From positions 26,847,015 to 26,911,014 of the forward strand of contig CAXIPT010000001.1 in the NCBI GenBank assembly GCA_964030475.1: a stretch of DNA of 64,000 nucleotides. The letters are read 5' to 3'. This stretch comes from Tethya wilhelma. Its lineage: Eukaryota > Porifera > Demospongiae > Tethyida > Tethyidae. Positions 42,401-55,300 of this stretch are shown one piece after another. The notes below the pieces were generated by a model. It saw nothing but the letters and a program-made list of their open reading frames with translations. It did no database searches and was not told where the DNA came from. The position numbers and the translations under genes are program-made. Position 1 is the stretch's first letter. Each line of letters starts with the position of its first letter.

Positions 42401-44420
42401 CTTAGTGACCCAGCCTGAGAAGCATGAGCAATCTGACTGGTAATCAATCTGAAAAATTGGTAAACGTGTAGCTAGGCTAGCTCTATGTCAGAAAACATTT
42501 CTATGCATGTTGCCTCAAACCTTTTCACATTGCAAGAAAATTTATCAATATGTGTCAGAAAACTGTTAAGGCTTGTTTTGTTGGGAAAATTTTCAACTAA
42601 TGTCCGAAAACTTGAGTGAAAACATCTATCCGACTAATGCTGCTCTTGAATAAGGTTAGCATCTGCTAATGTTGCAACGTAGAAAGTCTGCCACTGAGAC
42701 AGAATACTTGTTTTTATGGGGGCTTTTTTGGTGGATCATGATCATTCACTGACACGGAGATTAGTTCACTAGTTAGCGATTGGTAATCTCATAGCTACAC
42801 AGCTCGACCTTTTGTATGGGCTTCTCTGTGCCATAGCATCATGACAGTTTGTAGCAGTAGGATACATTATCATTATAGCTAATAATAAAAACATTATAGG
42901 TGATGTTCATAAGGTTACTAACACACAGAGTTAGTGATATGGGAGCATGGTTTTGTGACTGTTAGTAACCTCAAAAATACCGTATAGCAGGAAAGTTTTG
43001 CAGTGTCAAACTTTAGCGGATGTCCCCATAGTCAAATATTTTCGTGGTTTAACTTTCGCAGATGAGCTGTGCAAGCCCATATGTATACATTATGAAAAAT
43101 TTCGTGGATAAAAACTTTCACGGACAGATCGTTATCCGTGAAAACCGTGAAAGTTAAACCCCACAAAACTTTCTCGCTGTATGGTATATCAACGAGGGTT
43201 CTTAGCAAAATTGTGACCTCATTAACGTGTAAAAATCAAAGGCAGAATATTCATAAATTTTCTAAACTTGTATTGTGGCCTACAGCTATGAGGACTATTT
43301 GTCTATAAGTAGTGATATACAACAGAGACACAGTAATGGCCAAATCGTACTAAAAAAGAAAGCAAAAAAGACAGAATGGCTGTTCTGAGATTGTGTGAAG
43401 AATTCATTCTGTGGGTTGCATGTAATACTCTTTTTTTTCCATGCCTGAGTCCCTCATTTTGTCAACAGGTGCATGTGCATGATGAGCATGCATGCATGCA
43501 GCTGATTTTTCTGACCACTGCAATTAAGGCAGAGTACACATTGAATCGTAGAGTACACTATGATAGCTTCTAATTAATTTAACGCAGTGGCTAGAGAACA
43601 GGTAGTCCGTATACTTTCCTATTGATTTTGTATTGCCAGATTATAGTATCCGGTTTTACCGGCACTCCAGCGGCGCGGGACTAGAGTGCCGGTTCCATTG
43701 ACTACCATATATTTAGCTTAGTATACGGACCCGGCTCTCTAGCCGCTGCCTTAATTTAATATGCACTTACCACTTGTATTAGCACCACTAGGAATAGGAA
43801 GTAGTTTTGTAAACATAGCATTGGTGAAATCAAATAACTTGCTTCGTTTCCAAGTCTCAAACATAAGTGTATGATTGGCAAGATTGACTTCTACTGGCTG
43901 TCCTACAGCTGGGGACACAAGGTAAACTTTTACTTCAACATCTACTGAAACGATATTGAATTGTTCCATGGAAGGAGTGCTCGCAGGCTGAACCGATTGT
44001 GTTTGGGAATTAGATTTGCTTTCTTCTTTGAGAATGTCGGCAATGGGTGATGAAAGTTCTTTCTGTACATTATCTTTATGAGACAAGAACTCCTTCAGGG
44101 ATGATTTGGATGCAAACTTTGCTAGAAATAGTGCTACTTTCTCATAGTAGAAAGTTTCAACTGAATAGACTCCATGCTGACTTGCTACAGGAGCAACGTA
44201 CTGCTTGTTGTAAGATGGTTGACAGCTTGATAGTGTGGATGCCTCTAGCGCTCAACACTGGCTCTCCATTGACTGTTTTAATCAGAGCCAAACTTCCATT
44301 GATGGTGATAGGAGTCCTCAGGAGAAACAAGTCACTGTAGCAGGAGGAGTGAAGATTGAACTCAGCACTAGAATATCTCGGTTTCTGTTTTGGATTCACG
44401 TCAGACATCTTGTCATACAT
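36413..44420 (-). CDS. Death-domain, coiled-coil and Kelch-repeat protein, with one frame break
   Basis: Minus-strand exons in transcript order: 44420-43771, 42305-42213, 42125-41865, 41736-41141, 41060-40698, 39941-39873, 37306-36413. From exon 2 on, all phases fit. Exon 1 encodes an unrecognised region with a Pro/Ser/Gln linker and a beta-rich end (VDVEVKVYLVSPAVGQPVEV). Exon 3 is a Death domain (VIAWFELGVQLKIPTHQL...). Exons 4 and 5 are a coiled coil of about 300 residues. The last exon has Kelch-type blades (WCQLPNTPTWDCSITVINGS, TTVGGHQDG, SIGGEDSRGKLTTAIRVYSP, TKTWDVIG). Exon 1 needs a one-base shift near 44190-44270: the 5' frame stops after SLFS while another frame opens just upstream. 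This could be sequencing error or inactivation. Start at 44420 is uncertain, since an acceptor-like CCGCAG precedes it. Role inferred: death-fold scaffold. Confidence 0.8.
37578..37792. mobile_element. TACCGTATAGC-family miniature element, copy 2
   Basis: Ends TACCATATAGCAGGAAAA and TTTCCCGCTATATATATGGTA are inverted; the interior has TTTCGC/GCGAAA words as in the other copies. Lies in the intron before the Kelch exon. Confidence 0.6.
38006..38290 (+). mobile_element. HINE-like element, copy 5 (left part)
   Basis: AAGCCTCGGCGCATG, GAGGATTACGGTAGTCGTTTT, a GTCT repeat and the trailing TATAGTGTGCGTTATCTAG match copies 1 and 2. I do not find the 3' hairpin end, so it is truncated. Confidence 0.6.
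38558..39166. mobile_element. MULE-like TIR element, copy 3
   Basis: Ends TAGCCTCGTTCCCAGGCTC and GAGCCTGGGGACAAGACTA with long inverted arms: CTCCTCCTATACTATTAAGG and TCTAGCTTGCGTAGCGCTCT-type blocks recur reversed. Flanks TCTCTCACT and TCTCTTACT match at 8 of 9 bases. Confidence 0.7.
42978..43186. mobile_element. TACCGTATAGC-family miniature element, copy 3
   Basis: TACCGTATAGCAGGAAAG and CTTTCTCGCTGTATGGTA ends; interior TTTCGTGG and CGTGAAAG words as in the family. In the intron between the first two exons of the Death-Kelch gene. Confidence 0.6.
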
Positions 44421-44610
44421 AACCTGCGGGGGAGGGTTGATGTCTGCATGGTTTCTGACGTCGTGTCTGAATATAGGAATGCTTAGCTAATTGATAGCAA
44501 TAACATGCATTGATGGAATTCTGGTGAGCAGCAACTTTACCTGTATATGACCATAATTCCAGAAAAATGACGAACATAATGATTTAATTGCAGAAAACAA
44601 GTGTCTAATT

Positions 44611-44653
44611 AACCCTTGGTGCGCATGCGCAGCAGGGGTTATGGTAGTCGTTT

Positions 44654-44691
<38 letters not shown>

Positions 44692-44786
44692 CCAACTATA
44701 TCTCAAGAACGGCAGCTCCAGTCTTCAAAAGCGGCATACCAAGGTAAAATAATCGAGATTATCTAAAAAAATTACACAAAGAATTC
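44611..44786 (+). mobile_element. HINE-like element, copy 6, cut by assembly gap
   Basis: AACCCTTGGTGCGCATGCGC, GGGTTATGGTAGTCGTTTTG, a GT microsatellite and TCTCAAGAACGGCAGCTCC match the family. The remainder runs into the gap. Confidence 0.6.
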
Positions 44787-44835
44787 NNNNNNNNNNNNNN
44801 NNNNNNNNNNNNNNNNNNNNNNNNNNNNNNNNNNN
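44787..44835. other. Assembly gap (49 N)
   Basis: Run of N between a HINE fragment and an AC microsatellite. The true length is unknown. Confidence 1.
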
Positions 44836-44883
<48 letters not shown>

Positions 44884-45472
44884 ACACGCACATATATATT
44901 AGAGTTGCAGCTCCTCAAGTATTCAGCATTCAGGCTTGCGGCTTTCATGCTGACTGGCACCATAGATAATATAATATTATCTATGCTGACACTTGAGGAC
45001 ACAAATGAGGAGCTGCAACTAATTTGTTGGACTTATGCATCAACCGCTGTACATGTACGAACTCATTAATAATTATAATTATAAAATTGCATGATTGTGT
45101 ACACATACAGATTTACTTGTATCATGTCCTACAGGCTAGACTCTTTGTCTTGCTAGCTACTCATCTGACCCACGAGACTATAAAGACAGCTACCAGAGAA
45201 ATAACTTCACAACAATAAAGTATCATTATTTTGAAATCCACATAATAATACTATTATTATGCACTCCTGTTAAATAACATGCTGAGCATGAGCAATTAAA
45301 TCACTATTGATACTCAGCAGCTATATCTCACAGTGACACTGTATATACATAGCTATAACATCAATCATTATAATATTATTGCTAAGCACAAATCGAGGGG
45401 GTTATAATAACTTAGTTTTGTTTCAGCATCAGTTTACACATATTATAATTATGTGCACATGTAGGGTAAATA

Positions 45473-48400
45473 TCATTCCTCCCACTCATAATCCCACACT
45501 GGACCACAAGTGATGTCGTCATTGGGTCTCACCCTGGTCCACATCAGCTTCTGAGCATGCACTCTCAGTGACTCCATGTTAGTGAGGGATTGTTGGATTT
45601 CACTCAGAGGATCTGCTGTTCCATTGAACACTCTCTGAAGCTTTTTGAGAAGGGCTCGAAATGCTCCATGAAATGTTTTAGCTTCAGTATAGCAGTTGTT
45701 ATCACGTGGAATACAGTCAATACTAGGATTAGGCCTCATTGGCCATACACCATTAGGATCGAATGATATAGCAGAACCATTATATACATAATGCTTAATC
45801 TCACCAGTAATATCCTCCACAAGACTCAGACGATGTCCACAAACGATTTCTTCAAATTTGTAAAAGTGAGCGAGTGATTCGTTGTTGTAAGTTGGGTCGA
45901 TGGGACTAGCTCCTTCTCCTTGCTCAATAATCTCATTTATTGCAGCAAATGCTGTACTGACATTTGTCACATTGTACATGTGGCCAACTTCACTCGAGTT
46001 AAAAGGCCATGGAATCTGTCGGTGAGAATTTCCAACAAATATTGTATCCCCAAGTTGTTTTATGCATGACTTGATCTCCTCGTAAAACTGTCCAATGGTT
46101 TCATTGGAGTATTTTGGGTTGTTTGTATCAACTGATGTATTGTGAGGGACTTCGATGCCCATGAAGACTTGGTAGATGTGAACAAGGGAGAGTTTTTCAA
46201 GCGTGACTCTCAGTTTAGGGAGCACGCCACCAGGAAGTCCTACAGTAGGGTAGGTAGGTATGGCATCTTTGCTGTCTATTATTGGAGTACCATTCACAGC
46301 AATGAGAATATTGGCCACTTGAATGAGGTGGAACATCTCTTGCATTATCACCGAGTGGATAATTTCGTAAATCTCTTCATTGCAGCCATCAATGATGGAG
46401 TAAAGTGACGTAAGATACATGGGAAGAGTGGCAAATTCAAGTTCTACAGCTAGTTGGAGTTGTTTCTTGAGGTGATTCAACTGGCACATACTATGCAATG
46501 TGATATCACGATCATTTAGCAGTACTGCAGCATCAGATTCTACTACACTCATATGCCATAAAGGTCGGGGTCCAATGTTGCCAATATGCACATTTTCAGA
46601 ATCAGACCTGTCAGTCATGTACAACTGACTAAAATATAAGTCATCATGGGCTTCTCCCGGTGACTCTCTAAAGTTAAGTCTCTTATTGCATCTTGGTGGA
46701 GAGAAGTATTCATCAACAAAGCTCACAGCAGCTTGACCAGCAGCTGGTGGGCGGACACACACATCCTTTGGTGTGGTCTCATTGGAAGAAGGACAGCTGG
46801 GACTTTGGAGCCATGTTAAAATCATATCTTGTTTCTTAGGCGACAAGTCTCTCGTCACTGGCATGTAGCTCGGATGATTGAAATCCAGTGACATTGCCAT
46901 GGTTATCAAGTCTCGGTGATTAATGACTGTGTCACAGTTGGATAGGCTGATAATTTGATGCATAACTGGTGTTAGACGATCGTACTGTTTGAAGATTGGA
47001 GCGACATCATTCCACGTTGGACTCTCAGGTATGTCATAAGGGGAAAATGCCAGTATTGCAATGTCGTTTGTACAGGATAGGTAAGCTACATTAGAACTAA
47101 CGTCACCAATGCACATACCTGACACATGATACGAGAATGTATACACCTGTCCGTCGATAGGCAGCTCTGTCTTGTCACAAGGAGGCTGGGCAGACTTGTA
47201 CTGTCGTGGGAAAGGAATCTCTTTGGAAATTGAAAATGTGAAGGAAGCTATGCCATCAGCATCAGTATTGTTAGTGGTATTGATTGGTTGTACTCCTTGT
47301 TCAGGAAGAACCTCATTGAAGTTACTTTGGTTAACCTGTACAGGTTGACCACTCACTGGCTTTCCAAACTTGCTAACTAGAAATCTCACTTCATACCGTT
47401 CAATTGGATCACTCAATCTTTGGACATAGCTGCTCATCGGTCGAACAAAATACTCCAACTCTTGAAGCATGACTTTGTAAGAGTTTTCATCATCTACTGC
47501 ACATGGAGCATAGAACTGTGAGTGTAGAGAAGCTGGTGCTGTTTTAAACTGTTCCTCATGCATCCACTGATCTCTCCTCTCTTCCTGCTCTGCAGATGTC
47601 TTTACAATTACAAGCTTTGAATGTTGTAGCAATTTAAACTGTGATTCATTGAGAATACAGTCAAACACGCCTCCAGTATTTCCCAACCAGGTCTTTTCAT
47701 CCATATATGGTACTTCAGCTCCAACCGTCTCAACACAGTTCTTGTTTTCATTCAGAATTGCCACATGAAGGTTCCCTATGTATCTTATCCCCCCGTCTAG
47801 ATATTGTGGTATGGAATTACTCAAGTCAACAGTGAGCATTCTATTGCGATCGTCAACCTGGAAGGGAGCTTTGTACATCCAGCGAGGGTAGTCTGGATCC
47901 ATTTCATTTTGCTGATACCTATAGCAAGAGTCTGACTCATTCAAGTGTGGAATAACTATCCTTTCTACATTTTCGAAAGAGAGCAAGCGATTTCCACCAA
48001 AATTATCAGGTTCATTTTCTCTCGATATCCCAATACTCCCTACAACATATCCCAGGGTGAAATTAGTGAACACATACTCAGGTATGTTTCTCGTATAAAA
48101 GTACAGAGTCATTGACACTTGAAGTTGTCTCGGCACATTGCCACTGCCTTCAGTAGCAGCTTTAAGTTGCTGAAGAGCTGGCGACTTTGAAACATCTCCC
48201 CAGGTCACGTTACGAAGGACTGTAGCAGAGTGACTGCCATAGCGATGGGATTCGTTCATGAGACCAGTAGTATTGATACATATGGCACGAGACCAGAGAT
48301 TCTGTGCAATGACATTTGGCTCCCATTCTCCTTTGAAAGCATTTATCTTCTGGCTTTGATCATTATTACCACCACTGTAATGATTATTGTTATTCTCCCA

Positions 48401-48857
48401 GTTCACCCCAAATATCATTCCATAGATAGTGGCTTTGATTAGTTGATAATCAACATCGAGATCTACTAGCTTTGGAAAAGTGAGGTTCTCATTGTTCACA
48501 ATAGGGTTATTGACTATGGGGTCAGAAGTCGAGTGAGTGCCATTTTCATAGACAACCGATGTAACTTTGCAGTTGAAGAATGAAAATTCTCCAGTTCCAT
48601 TGTAGTTGTAGTCCCGCTCCATGTTAGAGTCGTTCTTACGAATTTGGTCATAGTTGCAGTTGATGTTGTTTCGTGTGTTGGGATCAGCACGGAACTGACC
48701 AGCAAAGTGGAGCCGAGGGACATCCATGTAGGAACCACTGGTGGTTGGAGACCTGTGTGTGACACATTTTAGATTGTACCAAAGACTTAATTGATTTCAT
48801 CATTCAAACTTACATGAGAACCACAAGTGATAAGAGAATAGTCAGAGTCCAGTCCAT
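45473..48857 (-). CDS. Secreted VioB/RebD-family protein with ferritin-like domain
   Basis: Two exons, 48857-48814 and 48752-45473, join in frame (AT+G) into about 1107 residues. Exon 1 encodes a signal peptide, MDWTLTILLSLVVLMSP. The mature protein begins like bacterial VioB (VPRLHFAGQFRADPNT) and keeps the family's central YMPVTRDLSPKKQDMIL block. From about residue 790 it has a ferritin-like four-helix domain with AVELEFATLPMYLTSLYSI and IMQEMFHLIQVANIL, which supply the Glu and His metal ligands. Family knowledge: VioB and RebD couple two indole-3-pyruvate imines in violacein and rebeccamycin synthesis; many relatives are uncharacterised. Many Asn-X-Ser/Thr sites and the leader suggest a secreted glycoprotein, unlike the cytoplasmic bacterial enzymes. 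The single huge exon plus a separate leader exon fits a bacterial gene that later gained a eukaryotic leader. Substrate unknown. The intron, glycosylation sites and AT-rich codons argue against contamination. Confidence 0.85.
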
Positions 48858-49332
48858 ACTGTGCAAGCTATTTAAAAAACAAGAAGAAAGGAGAGATGCC
48901 AGCATATTGTTGCCTGTCTACGTATTTCAATTTAGCAGTAGATCTAGCATGTAAATTGTGTTCTTACTTTATCTCTTAGTCTTTTCCAGCATAGGTCAAA
49001 CCTGACAGAATGGAAATTTATTATTAAAGGGCGTGCTACATGAGATTGTGCATGGCAAGGGGAGGTACTCGATCCACCCGCGCTTGTAGTCGGGCACTGT
49101 TTGCGCATGCGCAAATTTATCATGAGAGTCAGTACTTGAGTTATAGGAAATTATAAGCCACAACTGATTTGAACTTATTATAACCCAGCCCTTGACAGGA
49201 TTGACCATACAGTACTGGCATGCAATCGCTACCTGGCGTATCATCTTCACCTGACAGCCTCAGCCTCGGAGTTTCGAGGATTGGAAGAAAGGACTGTGAT
49301 CTCAGTGAGCTGAGCTATCTACCAAGCAACAC
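48858..49332. other. Divergent intergenic region between VioB-like gene and Ig receptor 1
   Basis: About 475 bp between the two divergent start codons, presumably holding both promoters. No further gene; includes TTTGCGCATGCGCAAA, a perfect 16-bp palindrome near 49108. Confidence 0.5.
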
Positions 49333-52300
49333 ATGGCCTCCTCCATTTTGATCTCGAGACCCAGAGCACTCTTCTCGTTTCTGTTCTGTGTTCGTGTGTT
49401 CTCATCAATGATACTAGCAGTATCAGACAACTATGGTGAGTCCCAATTACAACTGTATATATTATATATTATTAAAAACCTGGTTGTTGCTGTGGTTTTC
49501 ATCTTTTGCCTCCATAAGGCCGGGGTCTCCTTGCGCGTGTGATCTTAAATTCAGGGTTAAACTCCACCTCATTCAAACCACTCTCAAACTCAAATTCAGA
49601 CAAAACTCTCTTGATAGGAGTCCACAAAGCACACCCCTTCTTCTGTACAATATCGATTCCTGCCTCATTATTCTTCACCATGTAGAACTGCATGTCTTCC
49701 TTAGGACAGCTGGCCGGATCATTGTCTCTAGTGTTTGTGTCCAGATAGATTACAATGAAAGTCAGGTTTATCAGCAGGCCTAGCTTAATCAGCTTGATGA
49801 ACAGCACCAGCAGAGTCAGTAGCTTCAGCATTTGCATTCAGTGGATTCTCAATTGTTTGAGGACATGCTGGCACGGAGACAGCCTCTAGAGGCATAGGAC
49901 TGACAGGATGGGAGGCAGTAATAATATTATTTGAATCAGATTGAGCTGTTTGTGACTGGGTGTCTAAGCCGCGTCTTCCCCTCCTTATTTTTCTCGGCCT
50001 AACCTAAGTATTGCCAGTATGGTGGAGAGCTTGAAGACTTTATCACCAGATGTTGACTCCCAGTGACTTGTATAATTATTCACTGGCACCTAGGACTCAT
50101 GCAGTAACCTCCAGTATAATAGCTGTTTGTTATGTTGTGGCAGTGTAAAATGTACGTTGGAAGCCTACTCAGTTCACACTCAAGTTCATCTGAATAAATG
50201 GCCATAACTGCATTCCTAGCTTAGTTGTCGGACTTGCTCAGAATTAATCCTGAGCTACTCAATTCCATTGCAACTATTATCAAAAATGCAATAATATAAT
50301 GTTCATGTTACTAGTTTGAAAATTTTAATAAATCAATACCATTATAGATTTCACTCTACAAGTAAGGCCTGTCAACTTCACAGAAGAGCCTTCATCTCAA
50401 GTTGTGCTCCTGGGAACTACAGTGATGTTCAACTGCAGTGCTAGTATTGAAGATCTGCCTATTGAGAACAAGCGTGACTATACTCTACCCACATTTTCAT
50501 GGCGACATAATGGAGACACACTTCCAACTGAAACTGAGGCCTCTACCAAGTGGAGAGTGGTATCCACCATGACCTATAGTGAACTACACATTGGTAACGT
50601 CTCAGAGTCAGACAGTGGCTACTATGAGTGTGTGTGTTCTGATGGCCTTCCAAGAGGTGGTGGAGAAGGCAGATACATCACTGTTAGCAGGAGAGCAAGT
50701 CTGGAAGTCATTGGTAATTAATAGATGGTATTAATTTTAAAAAAAATAATACTACATGACTATTGGTGGCCATGCAGCATGTGAAAAGCAAGATGTTAAA
50801 AATTATAAAATTATACCGTATAATGGGAAACCTTCACGGGGGTTAACTTTTGAGGTTTTCACGAATCACGATTCATCCACAAAATTCTCCGTTAGGTACA
50901 TATAACTATGGACATTGCACAGCTTGTCCATGAAAGTTAAAACGTAAAAAAACTTTTGACAAGAGACATCGTGAAGCTTTTCCTGCTATACAGTAATCAG
51001 TTTTGGTCTTTTAGCTGAGCACTCACTGAAGCGGTTTATAAGTGCTGACATACACTATTATATTGAAACTACTATATAGGTCAGGTTACAAGATGCACAC
51101 TCTTACCTGGCTGCAATGTTCTTGGAAAGAGTCCTTTGAAATTCCCTCTGATATGAAACCTGTATGTTCAAAACTAAAGGATGAGCTATATAGCATCATC
51201 AATCATTGTCAAGCTCAGTAACTAAGCTAAAAGCTAAAGGCATTTTTTTAGCTCTTTCACAGATCACAATTGATCTATAAATATTATAGTGCCATAAAAA
51301 TACACATGGTGTTGTGTATTGGTTGTGTCTACTTGTTAAATTCTATAGCTCAATGCTTGCAAAATGATATTATTGTGCTGGCCTGTTATGTTGCCAACAA
51401 AGCTTCAAGATATTACATGGTAACTCAGGCATCTTTTCCTTCATCTTATTGTGAAAACAATCTATTTTGAGTTCATCAATTTTGTTTCAAGACTTTAATT
51501 GCTCTTTCTAGCAACCATGATTAACTTTTATTGTAGCAGGAATTTGTGGGGGTCCGGAATGTAGTAATACAATAAACCATGAATGTATGAAGAGACTGGT
51601 TGCTACAGTAGAATATTACTTCATTATGCGCTCCTGTCAGGACCCATATAACTGACCCTCTTTCTTAATTAATTATTATTTTAGCTAGAGTTTAATTTTT
51701 CAGATTTGTCTACTCGGAAACCTCAACTAGAAGAAGCTGTGAATGTTAGTTCAAGAGGATATCTAATGTTGGACTGCACTACAGGCACATCACATCATCC
51801 ACATCATGTGGAATGGATAAAAGATGGAAATGTCTTATCAACTGATGAGATTAGTGAGGTACTAGCTCACACTGATCAATAGTAACTGCTTGAATGGTGC
51901 CATAATAATTCCAGCTTTGATTGCCATGTGATATACATTTACAGGTGTCTGGGGTCATTCTGACCAACTCCAGTCTACTGGTATTCAATGTGAGTGCAGC
52001 TACTGCTGGTAGATACCAGTGTATTGGCTATTACTCTGGAGAAGCAGTCAATGGAACCACAAGTTATGAAGTAACCATCACTAATGGTGAGTATTGCCTA
52101 AAGATCTCAAGCCCATTATTAATGTTATGACTATTCTTTTCTCCCAGGTACTGTGATAAGTGCTGTGATATTGGATGGACCTAGTATCTCTGGCAACACT
52201 GTGGAACTCACATGTTATGTGATAGGAGAGGAAGTATTGACAGTTGAATGGCTTCATGATGGTACACAGATTACATTAGGTAATGGTGGGTAAATAATAT

Positions 52301-55300
52301 GTTGTTGAGTATGACATAAATTTTAATTAGTGTGTTAATTTTCATGCTATGTTTGTTTTCTTCTTGTAATAGACTATGTCACTTCATTCACAAGCATCCT
52401 CCAACTCATCACAGCTGATAGTGGAGAGTATTCTTGTAGAATCATCAATTCTATGATTCAAGCAAGTATGTCAGTGAAGTGTAAGTATCAATAATTATTA
52501 TTGTATGTTTTACCATAATAATATTATTATTATCATGACATTGTGGTTACTCACAGTTACAGGTATACAACATTGATAAGCTTAAGGATAATGATTATAA
52601 TTATGGTCGACATCTGCCAAATTTAAACCAGTTTAAAAGTACACATATAAACCTATTAATTATTTCATAACACTTGCATGACAAGTACTACAGTATACAG
52701 TAAGGTTAAGGTAGGTAGAGAAAGTCACGACAAACTGGGATAGGCATGCTCAGATATCAAACATACTATTCTCTTATTTCAGCTCCTCCAAAAATCACAG
52801 GAGTTGGTCGTATTCGTGAGGACATAACAAAAATTGTATCAGATCTAACAGTGTACCAGAATTCATTTATCAGAAAGCTCCAGTGTGACCTGGCTCTGCC
52901 AGCCTCTCCTTCTACTGTTGTGTACTGGTATAAAGATGGAGAGAATGTCACTGATTATTATAATTCAACTTCTGGGCAGCTGGAGTATAGAGTAGCAAGA
53001 GAAGATGTGGACAGTTTGTTTGGAGTGTACCAGTGCTTTGCTGAAAACAGTGCAGGAATGGATTACACCATTACTAGAGTACTACCTCGTCGTAAGTTAT
53101 ACAGCTAGTGATCATAATTCCGTGGTCAGGGTCAAGTGCTTTCTCAGCTTTATGTGCACCAGTGCTGAGTACTGTGGCTTTTAGATTACATATACTTTTA
53201 TTATTGCAGGATTTGCAAATCCACCTGGAAATTTCACTTGTATCACTATTGATCAGGATGACATTGATAAGCCTAAATTCATACTCAACTGGGACCACCC
53301 CACCTTCATTCCTGGAGCTCCCTCTGCTCAGACACAATATCAGATTATAGTTCAAAGGAATGGAATTTTAGTTACACATTCAATTGGAGAAAGGATTGTT
53401 GTGGACTCTACTGAGCTCGTAATTGATGATGAGAATCTCATTGATGGAAATTACTTGTTTACTGTGTTTGTTCGAGCAGTAGGCAGGGGTGGAGCTACAG
53501 CTACCTGTTTAGTACCTGACTCTTTCAAAGACAGAAGAGAAAGAGGTATGATATGCACTGGCAAGAAAAAGAAAACAGAAGTGTACTCTTTATAACTCTA
53601 ATTTTGATGCTACAGTTGTCAGAGAACTCCAGGTGTCTTGTCCTCTTGAGTTGGGTGAATCCATTACAGTGGAGTGGGATAACCCTGCATGGCCTCCTCC
53701 TCCTCCAGGTTCAAGTGCTCCACTGACACCACTGGTGGACTTCAGATCAGTGTGTCTTAATTACAATAATGGCACAAACTCTTCAGAAGTATGTAAATTT
53801 TATACACTGTTAAGCGCCAAATTTGAATTCCAGAGTTCCTTTTGATTTTGTATTTTACTTTTATAAATTACACTAGTTTTCAGTCTTCCTGGACCCTGAT
53901 GATGATGATTTTGAAGTTTTTCTTCAACTTTCAACAGACATAATACTACTCTCAACAATTGCTCCATCACCAGGAGCTATATGTCTCTTTGGAGGACATT
54001 ATAAATTCTCTAGTTCTATTTTTGCAAAGCAAATAGACTTTACACCTGTGCCATGCATCTTCCCTGGAATTGAGTCAACAGGTGAGCTACATTATGTGAT
54101 ACAAAACCCATCCTTCTGATTACTTTGACCTTGTACGATTCACTTTTATATTCAGCTGAGGTTCAACTGACAGTGTCTTGCTTAGACTCAATAGCAGTAG
54201 TTGGCTGGTGGTCATCCTCTCTTGTCAATACTATGAATGTTCTTGTAGAGGGAAATTGTATTACTCCATCATGGAAAACAGTATGTATTTTTTACTCTAG
54301 CTTAAAATTGTGGTAAATATTATAAAGTTAGTTTTCTATAAACTATGAAAAAGTTACAGCTCTCCATCTTATAAAACTCAGGCTCTTCTATCAGGCCAAG
54401 TGGTATTATAATAGCTATTTTTTGTGTGTTTTGTTTTCCAGCATTCTTTGACTAATGTGTCTCTCTCTGGTGGTGAGAATGCCTCCATCCCTGATCTACC
54501 TCACAACAGTGTGTGTTCATTCAAGGGCACATATCAGTCTGAGTCTGGAGCAACCATTGGCCTCGATCCTGTCCAGTGTATAGTGGGAGGTGAGCTATGT
54601 CTGTTATGAGTTTCTATTAATGATGACCATTTCCAACAACCTTTACCTACTATCAGTCATAGTAAGTAACTTTCAGCACCATGCATCCCAATGCTTGGCA
54701 GAATTAAAGTTTGATATTTTCAATCTGCTTACTGGGTTGGTGAACAAGAATATAATTTAATAATCCCAATACTTGTAGACAAAGTAGAGACAAGTACTAC
54801 AAAACTCAATGCACTGCACACCACAGTACTTTGACCTAGCTTGAAATGATAATATTATTGGCTGTGCTATTGCACAATAAATTGTCACAATCAGCAAATG
54901 GCAAATAATTGTCTGAACTGTGAAGTGAAACTTTGTGCGGTATCACGTGTTAATTAATCAGCAATAGTTTGATCTCTTTTGTTATTGGCATTAAATTTAT
55001 TCAGGTCCAATTCCTGAAATTAAGCAGCCACCAATGACAAGTTTTACTATAGAATATACTACTGAACCTCAAGAGACATTGTATCATGATCCAACTACAG
55101 CTAGTATATATACTCATCAAGTAACTGTTGATGGTAAGACATAATAATTAGGTATACACACTAAACAATGCATCCACAGGTATGCATTCACGAGGCTAGT
55201 TGGTAGCCTCATACCCAGCTAGGCTCCATAAGGAGAGGGGCAGATGCACCACATCAATTTCTTGTTTCTCTTCTCTACCCCTAATTAAGAGCCTGCATGG

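Larger units (their letters stand above)
44421..45472. other. Repeat-rich gap region
   Basis: Holds HINE copy 6, the N gap, an AC microsatellite (44836-44881) and a foldback of about 116 bp (44904-45019; TTGCAGCTCCTCA mirrored by TGAGGAGCTGCAA). Upstream exons of the Death-Kelch gene could hide in or beyond it. No gene seen. Confidence 0.5.
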
